From the NCBI RefSeq assembly GCF_003461625.1, contig NZ_QTXL01000007.1, positions 1-64,000 on the forward strand: 64,000 nucleotides of DNA, written 5' to 3'. How positions within the stretch are numbered: the first letter of the stretch is position 1; every line of letters begins with the position of its first letter. This stretch comes from Clostridium sp. AF15-31 (lineage in GTDB: Bacteria > Bacillota > Clostridia > Lachnospirales > Lachnospiraceae). Below are positions 7,689 through 15,622 of the stretch, in pieces. The notes beneath the pieces were generated by a model, which worked only from the letters and a program-made list of their open reading frames with translations, was not told the DNA's origin and did no database searches. The position numbers and the translations under genes were made by a program.

Positions 7689-8870
7689 ATGTATAAAATT
7701 ACAAAAGATAAGCTGACATTTATACTTTTTTTAGTAGGTATGAGTCTGTCCTTGAGTACAATTTTGAATGGATATCAGATTATGAGTAATTGGATTCAAA
7801 AATATGAAAGTCAGGATGGTATTTCAAAGTATAACGCTTATATTAATATCTACTCTACCACAGGAGCAACGGAATATAAATTGAATGATATAGAAGAATA
7901 TCGACAAATACAGGAGATGGCGGTTCGGAGTACAAAAGCAATTCTGGAGCGTATAAGCGATGTTAGTTGTGATGCTGTAATCAGAGGAGATGAGTTTTCG
8001 ATTGGCAGTTGTGAGGAAGATGCGGATGAAGTGCAGATTGCAGTGACATATCATGGAAACTGGAACAGATTGCTTGAAAGTGGCAGATATCCAACAATGG
8101 AGGAATGGAATTCGGATAACATTTATCTTGTAGTAGGACATGGATGGAAGGATTCAGTAACAGTTTCAAAAGATGGAACGGAATGCTTGTCATTAGATGG
8201 AATTGATTGTCAGGTGACTGGGTATCTGGAATCATTTGGAAATGATTCAGATAAAATGATTATTGCGTTTGGCTCGTTAGAAAACTGGACATCGGAATCA
8301 GATGTATTTTTGAACCGGATAGCCGATGGAATGACCTATACTTCATCTTCTTATCCGGGAATGACAATCCAACTTATGGATAAGAGTGTTCCGGTTGCAG
8401 AGCAGGCTGATGAATTGATAGAGATATTTGGACAATCAGATAATTATTATGCACAGCTGCTGGATCATTATGAGAGTCAGACAGATGTGTATATCGTTTA
8501 TAAATTAAAAGCAGCTATTCTGATATTACTGTACATAGTGGGTATTATAAATTGCATAATGATTGCAAGAGTATGGTATGCACGACAGAAAAGAGATTTT
8601 GCAATCATGAAAACGGTTGGGATAACAGATAGACGAATCATAGAGTGGCAGTTGGTACGAATCGGGATATTAATGGGAATTTCTATTATTGTTGCAGGAT
8701 GTTTACAGATTTTCTATTGTCATGCAATGGAAAAGAAGATGGTGTTTGTCTGGAATACATATATTTTGTGGTATTTTATATTTATGATTGGTATTTTGTT
8801 GCTGGTATTACTTTTTCCAATCTGTAAGCTGTTAAGACACCTGGTGCCTGCAAAGGAGGTTAGGGATTAA
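7689..8870 (+). CDS. FtsX-like ABC transporter permease
   Basis: A 393-residue membrane protein: one N-terminal transmembrane segment (about residues 9-29), a large extracytoplasmic domain (about 30-265) and three C-terminal segments (about 272-295, 323-345 and 355-380). This is the four-helix MacB/FtsX permease topology. KRDFAIMKTVGITDRRI after the second helix matches the family cytoplasmic loop (RxxExxxxKxxGxxxxxI type). A GGAGAAG-type site precedes the ATG. Three bases separate it from the second permease, implying a heterodimeric transporter with the ATPase at 10153. Substrate unknown. Confidence 0.72.
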   Translation: MYKITKDKLTFILFLVGMSLSLSTILNGYQIMSNWIQKYESQDGISKYNAYINIYSTTGATEYKLNDIEEYRQIQEMAVRSTKAILERISDVSCDAVIRGDEFSIGSCEEDADEVQIAVTYHGNWNRLLESGRYPTMEEWNSDNIYLVVGHGWKDSVTVSKDGTECLSLDGIDCQVTGYLESFGNDSDKMIIAFGSLENWTSESDVFLNRIADGMTYTSSSYPGMTIQLMDKSVPVAEQADELIEIFGQSDNYYAQLLDHYESQTDVYIVYKLKAAILILLYIVGIINCIMIARVWYARQKRDFAIMKTVGITDRRIIEWQLVRIGILMGISIIVAGCLQIFYCHAMEKKMVFVWNTYILWYFIFMIGILLLVLLFPICKLLRHLVPAKEVRD

Positions 8871-8873
8871 GTA

Positions 8874-10150
8874 TGAGAAAACGAAATATAATACGATTAG
8901 CAGCAGATAATGTTATGTCTCATGTTTTGCAACTGGGTGGTAATATTGTGTTGGCAATGGTGTTATTGCTTTTGATTGCTGTGCTGATCAGTGTTTATAG
9001 TATGTCAACAAATATCAGACATTCTTTGCAAGAGTCAGGAATCAGGAATATAGATACCTTGTGTGAAATTCGTTTTTGGGATGAACTGGATAGTGAATTA
9101 CAGTCTGACCCGGCAATGGATATAATAAAATCAGTGGATGGAGTGGAAGCTGTAACCTGTGCGTGGCAAACAGGATATATAAATATCGATCCGGCATTAG
9201 AGAAATTGAAAAATATTCAGACAGGCCATAGCTTTCAGGCAATCGACGATGAAGATGGAAAAGATGGCTTATATTATATTAAAATAGATGCAACCATTCA
9301 GAATATATGGAAGATGAAATTAGACGAAGGAATCCTAATCGAAGAATTAAAACCGATGGAAGATGGCATGTATTTATATCTGGGATCTGCATATAAGGAC
9401 AAGATAGAAGTTGGAACAAAATATATTGGCGAAGTGGGAGATCAGTCATATACATATGTAGTTGCCGGGATATTAGAAAAGGGACAAAGTTTTCCGGTTT
9501 CACAAATGGAAATGCTGGATTTTTCAGATGTTACAGGAACAATTCCGTTGGATTATGAAGTGTTAGCCTGCCCGGGAGAGATATTTTGTAATAATTCGGA
9601 TTTCTATTTTTCTATAAAACAAGGACACTCTTATGTAAAGATAAAGAGAAGTCTTATGCAAAAGCTGGCAAAGGCTGGATATAAAGATATAAAAGTGATT
9701 GATATTGGTAAAGCAATAGAAAATGGAGAAGAAATGAGTCGGAAGATTAATTATAATATTATTCAGATGTTAATTCTGGTGGGACTCACATTTTGTATTG
9801 TACTTTTATGTATACAGATACTTGATTTTTTGCGGAGACGAAGAGAGTATGGAATTATGCTGACGTCGGGATTTTCAATGAAAAATATAACTTGGATGAT
9901 CCTATGGGAGAATATTCTTAAGTTTCTTCTAGCCTATGGCTGTTCATTATTTCTTGTATGGTGGTTGTTTATTCATATAATAGAGCCTGATCAGTTAATG
10001 GTATTTTCTTACAGAAGTATATACTGGAAGCGAGTGGTTCCTATCCTTGGAGAGATAAGCATACTATTTGTTGCATTATCAACAATTTGCCCGGTATTTA
10101 TGATTTATAAGTGTTCACCGATTGATTTGTTAGGAAAAGAAGGAGAATAG
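8874..10150 (+). CDS. FtsX-like ABC transporter permease, second subunit
   Basis: A 425-residue protein with the same topology: a transmembrane segment at about residues 22-44, a large outer domain, then three helices (about 295-317, 345-365 and 385-408). RRRREYGIMLTSGFSMKNI is the FtsX-family loop. The ATG at 8874 follows the upstream gene within 5 nt, with AAGGAGG inside the 3' end of that gene. Together with its neighbour it should form the membrane part of a MacB-like mechanotransmission or export system. It pairs with the ATPase immediately downstream. Confidence 0.72.
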
Positions 10151-10152
10151 TG

Positions 10153-10818
10153 ATGATAAAACTTCGAAATGTTACAAAAATATATGAGCATCGGGAGCTT
10201 CCGGCGCTTAAGGATGTATCACTGGATGTCCAGGATGGGGAATACATATCGATCATGGGACAATCCGGATCAGGGAAAAGTACATTATTAAATATTATTG
10301 GGACTATGGATTATCTGACAAGCGGTGAATACTATTATAATGATATTGCTGTTCATGAGATGAAAGGAGATAAGCTTCACGAATTTCGTCGTAAACATGT
10401 GGGATTTGTATTTCAGAATTATGCCTTAATGAAATCTTATACGGTATTTGAAAATGTAGAACTGCCATTACTGGCAGGCAGATATTCCGGTAGGGAAAGA
10501 AAAAAACTGGTGAATGAAATGTTAGAATTTACAGGAATCAGGGATTTAGCAGACAAAAAGGTAACCAGGATTTCAGGTGGGGAACAGCAGCGTTGTGCGA
10601 TTGCAAGATTGATGGTGGCAGGGGGAGATTTGATCCTTGCAGATGAACCGACAGGCGCATTAGATCATGAAATGGGAATCGCGATTATGGAGTTGTTAGA
10701 AATGTTGAATAAACGAGGAAAGACATTGATTGTGATAACACATGATCAAGAGATAGGAAGTCGGGCGGATCGTGTGATACGTCTTGCAGATGGACAAATA
10801 TTGGAGGAAGCAAAGTGA
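10153..10818 (+). CDS. ABC transporter ATP-binding protein (MacB/LolD class)
   Basis: A 221-residue ATPase. Walker A is GQSGSGKST (about residue 36), the Q-loop VFQNYALM, the signature SGGEQQR, Walker B LILADEPTGALD and the H-loop VITHD. The start is ATG 10153, 8 nt after AAGGAG; the GTG at 10150 overlaps the previous stop. The MacB/LolD subfamily is indicated by the TGALD motif and pairing with FtsX-type permeases. It would power the two permeases upstream. Its stop overlaps the GTG start of the lipoprotein gene, showing translational coupling. Confidence 0.88.
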   Translation: MIKLRNVTKIYEHRELPALKDVSLDVQDGEYISIMGQSGSGKSTLLNIIGTMDYLTSGEYYYNDIAVHEMKGDKLHEFRRKHVGFVFQNYALMKSYTVFENVELPLLAGRYSGRERKKLVNEMLEFTGIRDLADKKVTRISGGEQQRCAIARLMVAGGDLILADEPTGALDHEMGIAIMELLEMLNKRGKTLIVITHDQEIGSRADRVIRLADGQILEEAK

Positions 10819-12218
10819 GAAATAATTTGGGGAAAGTCACGCTTATGATATCTATATTATTGTGCTTTGGGGGATTAACTGCTTGTGAAAGTGCAAAAGA
10901 GAAGAATATATCATATGTAGGGGATGCGGCAAATAGTTTGCATATTCCGGATAGTTATATGGAAGAATGGAAAGTAAATAAGAATACAGTTAAGCTTGCG
11001 GTAGAGGGTGTTGAATATATACCAGATTCTGATTTTAGAATATATGAATATAAGCAGATTCCGAATGCTGCAAAACAAAAACAGGAGATTGTTGAAGCTG
11101 TGTTTGAGGAAGAGAAAGGAATTTTTGAGAACCGTTTGGAAAATGATTATAAGAATCTGTGCAGAGAGGATCTGGAAACCATACATATATATCAGGAGAA
11201 AATTCGAGAATATTATTTGGATCAGGGACAAACATCACAGGCAGTTTCCTGCAATCAAGAAATAGAAAATATTATTGCCTGTGAGGCAGGTGCATCAGAT
11301 AAACGAGCATTGATACAGAATTATGAGGGACAGAAATATGTTGGATATATCGGAGATAATTTATTCCTTTTGACATTTAAAGAAGAAAATGATTGTATTA
11401 CAGGAATTACACTGGAGAATTATCTGGGAACTGCGGGTTTATATACATATTACGGAATGAAGACGGATGATACGATCACATTGGAAAATCATCTGGGAGA
11501 TGTAACAGAATGTATTGTTGACTTAGAGAATACAGTGGAAAACAGATGTGCAAAAGATATGGATTGTGCGCGTGATGAAGCCTTGTTGTTTTTGGAAGCA
11601 TGTGGAATTACGGATGTAGAGATTTTAGAAGAAGGACCGCTTGGTTATAGTACGTTTGAAAGTGCAAGACCAATTGATTTTAATGGCTATTGTTTTCAGT
11701 TTACCAGAGCTGCAGGCAATAGAGGGGCATATATAGCTGAAACGGAGTTGTTTGCGCCATATCCGTTCTGCACATCTGAATTATTTACTGTTTGTGTTGA
11801 CGATAATGGTGTGATGAATGCGGAACTTTATATTGCAGGGGTACAGGCAGGAGAAAAAGCAGTAACATTAATGGATTTTGAAGATATAGAACCGAAATTC
11901 GCAGAACAATATGAGGCATTTTATGCAGCATATCCAGGAATTGATAAACCAGCGGCATTTAATTTTATGGAGCTTGATTATATGCTTGTGGAGGGGGAAA
12001 AATTAGGGACGTTTGAGTACAAACCTGTTTGGCTCGTGGCGTATTATGAGGATTTGGATACCTGTTATACATATGATTATTTTTATCTTCCTGATTCGCT
12101 GCTGGTAATTGACGCTGAAACAGGAGAATATATTGACTATCTAAAACAGAGCTGTTTTCGTTTATATTCTTCAAGAGTAGCTGTTTTCCATAATTGCATT
12201 GACAAAGTAACTTTTTAG
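10815..12218 (+). CDS. Lipoprotein of unknown function with chimeric C-terminus
   Basis: A 467-residue protein starting at GTG 10815, overlapping the ATPase stop (GTGA). The signal peptide ends in a lipobox LTAC with Cys24. The rest is acidic and rich in Tyr, with no motif I can name. As a surface lipoprotein coupled to an FtsX/ABC transporter it could be a substrate-binding, periplasmic-adaptor-like or immunity component. The last residues (CIDKVTF) and the stop codon are encoded by the copied tcdA-type promoter (TTGACAAAGTAACTTTTTAG), so the native C-terminus was probably lost when the module joined ttcA. Confidence 0.65.
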   Translation: MRNNLGKVTLMISILLCFGGLTACESAKEKNISYVGDAANSLHIPDSYMEEWKVNKNTVKLAVEGVEYIPDSDFRIYEYKQIPNAAKQKQEIVEAVFEEEKGIFENRLENDYKNLCREDLETIHIYQEKIREYYLDQGQTSQAVSCNQEIENIIACEAGASDKRALIQNYEGQKYVGYIGDNLFLLTFKEENDCITGITLENYLGTAGLYTYYGMKTDDTITLENHLGDVTECIVDLENTVENRCAKDMDCARDEALLFLEACGITDVEILEEGPLGYSTFESARPIDFNGYCFQFTRAAGNRGAYIAETELFAPYPFCTSELFTVCVDDNGVMNAELYIAGVQAGEKAVTLMDFEDIEPKFAEQYEAFYAAYPGIDKPAAFNFMELDYMLVEGEKLGTFEYKPVWLVAYYEDLDTCYTYDYFYLPDSLLVIDAETGEYIDYLKQSCFRLYSSRVAVFHNCIDKVTF

Positions 12219-12228
12219 GTCATATAAT
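12199..12228 (+). promoter_or_regulatory. ttcA promoter, copy of the tcdA promoter
   Basis: TTGACA (12199-12204), 18-bp spacer, TATAAT (12223-12228). The spacer and downstream sequence resemble those at 5953-6000. Its -35 box lies inside the 3' end of the lipoprotein gene. Confidence 0.75.
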
Positions 12229-12285
12229 TGCTTGGTATTTTAGTGTAGGTTAAATATATATGAAAGATTATTGGTGCACTAGGAA

Positions 12286-12473
12286 GAAAGGCAGCGTGCA
12301 TATGAGCATTACAATAGCGGAATTAAAGAATCGAAATAAAGACAGTTACCAGTTGATTGACATCCGGGATGCCATTGAGATCTCTCATGGAGCAGTGCCG
12401 GATGCGGTCATGGTTTCGGCAGAAGACATAGAGACAAGCAGCGAGGTGGATAAGGACAAGCTGCTTGTTATTT
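12286..12473 (+). repeat. Right direct repeat (ttcA 5' end)
   Basis: Partner of 6768-6955. It keeps the last about 20 bp of tcdA in front of the rhodanese start, then continues into the intact gene. Confidence 0.8.
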
Positions 12474-13459
12474 TCTGTGCGAGAGGCGTAGTCAGCATCG
12501 ATGTAGCGGAGCATTTGAAAGAAAAAGGATATCAGGCGGAGAGTCTGGAAGGCGGTTATGCTGCATGGCTGTTGGATGTTATGAGCAAGCCGGAGGAGCA
12601 GAACAAGGCGAAGGATGTTGAGCTGAGCCTGCGCAAGAAATTCAAGAAAAGCATATGGTCGAAGTTCACCAAGGCGATCAACACATATGAGCTGGTGAAG
12701 CCGGGAGATAAGATCGCGGTCTGCATTTCCGGTGGTAAGGATTCTATGCTGATGGCGAAATGTTTTCAGGAATTGAAGCTGCATAACAAATTTGAATTTG
12801 AAGTTAAGTTTCTGGTTATGGATCCCGGTTACAGTGAGACGAACCGGAAGGTTATAGAAGAAAATGCAAAAAGTCTGAATATCCCGATTACGATATTTGA
12901 ATCGGATATATTTGAATCTGTGTTTACGGTTGAGAAGTCGCCATGTTATCTGTGTGCACGAATGAGACGAGGACATCTGTATCATTTTGCACAGGAGCTT
13001 GGCTGTAATAAGATTGCACTTGGTCATCACTATGATGATGTAATTGAAACCATATTGATGGGTATGCTGTATGGTGCACAGGTACAGACGATGATGCCGA
13101 AGCTTCACAGCACGAATTTTGAAGGGATGGAACTGATCCGACCGTTATATCTGGTGCGTGAGGATGATATCAAGGCATGGAGGGACTATAATGGTCTGCA
13201 TTTTATCCAGTGTGCATGCAAATTCACGGATACCTGTACGACTTGTAATAACGAGAACCGTTCGAAGCGTGTTGAGATCAAGGAGCTGATTCAGACTTTG
13301 AAGCAGGTAAATCCTTATGTGGAAGGGAATATTTTCAAGAGTGTGGAAAATGTAAATCTGGACACGGTTGTTGCATGGAAGCAGCACGGAGAGAAGCATC
13401 ATTTTCTGGATGCGTATGACAGGAAAAATATCTGTACAGAAAATGATTCAAAGGAATAA
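12302..13459 (+). CDS. Rhodanese-TtcA fusion, tRNA thiolation PP-loop ATPase
   Basis: A 385-residue two-domain protein. Residues 1-92 are a rhodanese domain with catalytic Cys59 in CARGVVS. Residues about 108-370 are a TtcA-type PP-loop domain: SGGKDS at 143-148, Cys215-x2-Cys218 (SPCYLCARMRRGH), GHHYDD, and more Cys at 304, 306, 312 and 315. TtcA makes 2-thiocytidine at tRNA C32 using a 4Fe-4S cluster bound by three Cys; here the rhodanese could deliver persulfide sulfur in cis. The start is ATG 12302, shared with the truncated copy; only a weak AAAGG precedes it. It is transcribed from a copied tcdA promoter. A different thiolated tRNA target remains possible. Confidence 0.78.
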   Translation: MSITIAELKNRNKDSYQLIDIRDAIEISHGAVPDAVMVSAEDIETSSEVDKDKLLVIFCARGVVSIDVAEHLKEKGYQAESLEGGYAAWLLDVMSKPEEQNKAKDVELSLRKKFKKSIWSKFTKAINTYELVKPGDKIAVCISGGKDSMLMAKCFQELKLHNKFEFEVKFLVMDPGYSETNRKVIEENAKSLNIPITIFESDIFESVFTVEKSPCYLCARMRRGHLYHFAQELGCNKIALGHHYDDVIETILMGMLYGAQVQTMMPKLHSTNFEGMELIRPLYLVREDDIKAWRDYNGLHFIQCACKFTDTCTTCNNENRSKRVEIKELIQTLKQVNPYVEGNIFKSVENVNLDTVVAWKQHGEKHHFLDAYDRKNICTENDSKE

Positions 13460-13502
13460 TGTAACGATTTGACAATAAACAAGATAGGAAGAGGGAATAC
13501 AA

Positions 13503-14438
13503 ATGAAAAGCAGACAAATCAGAAATTCACTCCTGTTAGTTCTTACGGCATTTATCTGGGGAACCGCCTTTGTAGCACAGAGCAAGGGCGGACAGGCACT
13601 TGGACCATTTTCTTTTAATTGTATACGAAGTCTGGTTGGAAGTGTAGTGTTGCTTCCGGTAATCAGGTTGCTTGATAAAATTAATCCAAATAATAAAAAG
13701 CCAAAGACAGTCGCAGAACGGAGAAAGTTATGGATCGGTGGACTGTGCTGCGGAATGGCATTGTTCTTTGCAAGCTCTGCACAGCAGCTTGGTCTGTATT
13801 ATGGCACTCCGGCAGGCAAGGCCGGTTTTCTGACGGCTTGCTATATTCTGCTGGTTCCGATCCTTGGTTTGTTTTTAAAGAAAAAATGTGGTTGGAATAT
13901 CTGGCTTGGAATGGTGATCACGATTGTAGGACTTTATCTTTTATGTATGACAGCGGGTTCGCTATCATTTCAGAACAGTGATCTCTTTGTATTGCTCTGT
14001 GCATTTTTGTTTGCTATACATATTCTGGTGATCGATCATTTTTCACCATTGGTTGATGGTGTACGGATGTCCTGTATCCAGTTCCTGGTTGCCGGGGTAC
14101 TCAGTGCGTTCCCGATGTTCTTTTCAGAGATGGGACATTCGGCAGCAGGAATAGCAGCATGGCTTCCACAGTTACAGTCATGGGATGCATGGGTTGCAAT
14201 TCTGTATGCCGGTGTGATGTCGAGCGGTGTTGCTTATACCTTGCAGATTATTGCACAGAATGGACTGAATCCGACGCTGGCATCTATGATCATGAGTCTG
14301 GAATCTGTATTTTCAGTACTTGCCGGCTGGGTGATCCTTGGTGAGGTGTTGACCGCCCGCCAGCTCCTTGGCTGCCTGTTGATCTTTATTGCGATTATCT
14401 TCGCACAGATTCCTGTGGGGGAGAAGAAAGAAGCATAA
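13503..14438 (+). CDS. EamA/DMT-family transporter
   Basis: A 311-residue polytopic membrane protein with ten predicted helices in two EamA repeats. The first repeat starts LLLVLTAFIWGTAFVAQ, a signature of drug/metabolite transporters; the second ends with SLESVFSVLAGWVILGE, the matching EamA motif. Substrate cannot be assigned from sequence. It ends 18 bp before structured element A and faces the minus-strand gene at 14641. Confidence 0.85.
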   Translation: MKSRQIRNSLLLVLTAFIWGTAFVAQSKGGQALGPFSFNCIRSLVGSVVLLPVIRLLDKINPNNKKPKTVAERRKLWIGGLCCGMALFFASSAQQLGLYYGTPAGKAGFLTACYILLVPILGLFLKKKCGWNIWLGMVITIVGLYLLCMTAGSLSFQNSDLFVLLCAFLFAIHILVIDHFSPLVDGVRMSCIQFLVAGVLSAFPMFFSEMGHSAAGIAAWLPQLQSWDAWVAILYAGVMSSGVAYTLQIIAQNGLNPTLASMIMSLESVFSVLAGWVILGEVLTARQLLGCLLIFIAIIFAQIPVGEKKEA

Positions 14439-14455
14439 AACAATTTTAGTAGCAT

Positions 14456-14625
14456 TAAAAATATGCGCGCCAACTTATCACTATATTTTATGGAGCAGAC
14501 CTATTTGAACGTCGGTCCTTAACGAGTCACCAATAGGTGACGAGTTTAGTACCGCTACGTGAAAATAGAACGAGAGTGTTCTGCGCAATAAAGATATAGT
14601 GATAAGCCAGCGCGCATATTTTTTA
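14456..14625 (+). repeat. Structured palindromic element A (tandem-GA core)
   Basis: A 170-nt near-perfect hairpin between convergent genes. The outer stem (AAATATGCGCGC...CTTATCACTATAT) pairs with 14592-14625. The core (14486-14598) is shared with element B at 22196-22306, although the outer stems differ completely. The inner part reads CTTAAC-GA-GTCACC (14518-14531), loop AATA, GGTGAC-GA-GTTTAG (14536-14549). U-rich ends on both strands allow bidirectional termination. Conserved core plus paired changes suggests a structured RNA or a palindromic repeat family. Confidence 0.7.
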
Positions 14626-14640
14626 GATAAAATCAATATA

Positions 14641-15393
14641 TTATTTCTTCTTCTTTTCTTTCAGAATCTTCTTAATGGAATATTTCTCTAACGAATCCTC
14701 AAATATCTCACGGAGCGGTCGAGCATTTTTCATAGCAAGGAAGAAATGTGATTTTTCCTTACGGAGCTCGGCTTCTTCCAGCAGATGCTGTTTGAGTTCA
14801 TCGATTTTAACGACGATCTCGTATTCAGTAGCCAACTGACGGATCTTTACGATCAGGTTGAAGGAGTAAACGATATCAATCAGGAACACGCCGTAGAAGA
14901 ATCCGATAAAGAATGAAAATGCAAGATTTCTGGATAACCAGTCAAGTGCTGATAAAACATGTGGATGGATCAGCAGGTAGTAGATCGCGCCGAGAACTGC
15001 CCAGAAGAATGAAAACAGTGGACAGATGATTCCCTGAATATTGCCCCATCGGTCTGTGTAGTCCCAGAGTTTTACATTCATTCCCTTAATGAAGATCAAT
15101 CCGGTGATGTATTCGATCACGGTCATAGCGATCGCCATAAATACAAATAAAACAATCTTCTCAATGATTGGATGTTCATCCAGAAATGACAGGTTAATAG
15201 ATGCTAACATATACAAGACGCATAGTCCTGATCCATATAGCGGAAGGTAAGGACCGACCAGAAAGCCGGGATTTACCCATTTCTTTGTTGTTCGACCATT
15301 TGGAGAACAGAATCTGCGGAAGAACAATTCAATCACCCATCCGATCAGACTTCCGATAAAAAATAAAAACAATAATACAAGAGCTTTATTCAT
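14641..15393 (-). CDS. Membrane protein, putative ABC-transporter type IV (CmpB-like)
   Basis: A 250-residue polytopic protein. LLFLFFIGSLIGWVIELFFR at the start and NPGFLVGPYLPLYGSG are hallmarks of the family labelled putative ABC-transporter type IV (PF06541). Five to six hydrophobic segments precede a cytoplasmic, charged tail (EIVVKIDELKQHLLEEAELR) ending in a Lys-rich stretch. No ATPase gene is adjacent, so a transport role is unproven. AGAAAGG lies upstream of the ATG on the minus strand. It converges on element A. Confidence 0.7.
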   Translation of the reverse strand: MNKALVLLFLFFIGSLIGWVIELFFRRFCSPNGRTTKKWVNPGFLVGPYLPLYGSGLCVLYMLASINLSFLDEHPIIEKIVLFVFMAIAMTVIEYITGLIFIKGMNVKLWDYTDRWGNIQGIICPLFSFFWAVLGAIYYLLIHPHVLSALDWLSRNLAFSFFIGFFYGVFLIDIVYSFNLIVKIRQLATEYEIVVKIDELKQHLLEEAELRKEKSHFFLAMKNARPLREIFEDSLEKYSIKKILKEKKKK

Positions 15394-15622
15394 AATATTT
15401 CAACCTTTCTGATTTATATTTTTCCATAGAATTATGGCTCTTTTTTCATTGATACAAATTGTGACATATCGCGGTCATAAAGTCAATAAATTAAATGCTT
15501 TCTCAAGTTGTTTGTATTGAAAAAGTATGGCAAAATGTGGTACTCTCAGATCAGGTATATGAGGCATTGCAGATAGTGAGAAAGCATATATCTGTATTTT
15601 AGAAAATGAGGGATAGGGAGAT

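Larger units (their letters stand above)
6956..12195 (+). mobile_element. Inserted secreted-peptide / FtsX-ABC / lipoprotein module
   Basis: This segment lies between a truncated and an intact copy of the ttcA 5' region. It carries its own promoter and five co-directional genes unrelated to tRNA modification, and is more AT-rich at its left end. No transposase, integrase or terminal inverted repeat was seen. Integration by homologous recombination from a related strain is inferred from the direct repeats. Confidence 0.45.

Noticed and set aside
6956..12195. Classical insertion sequence, transposon or prophage
   Set aside because: No transposase, integrase or terminal inverted repeats; only homologous direct repeats.
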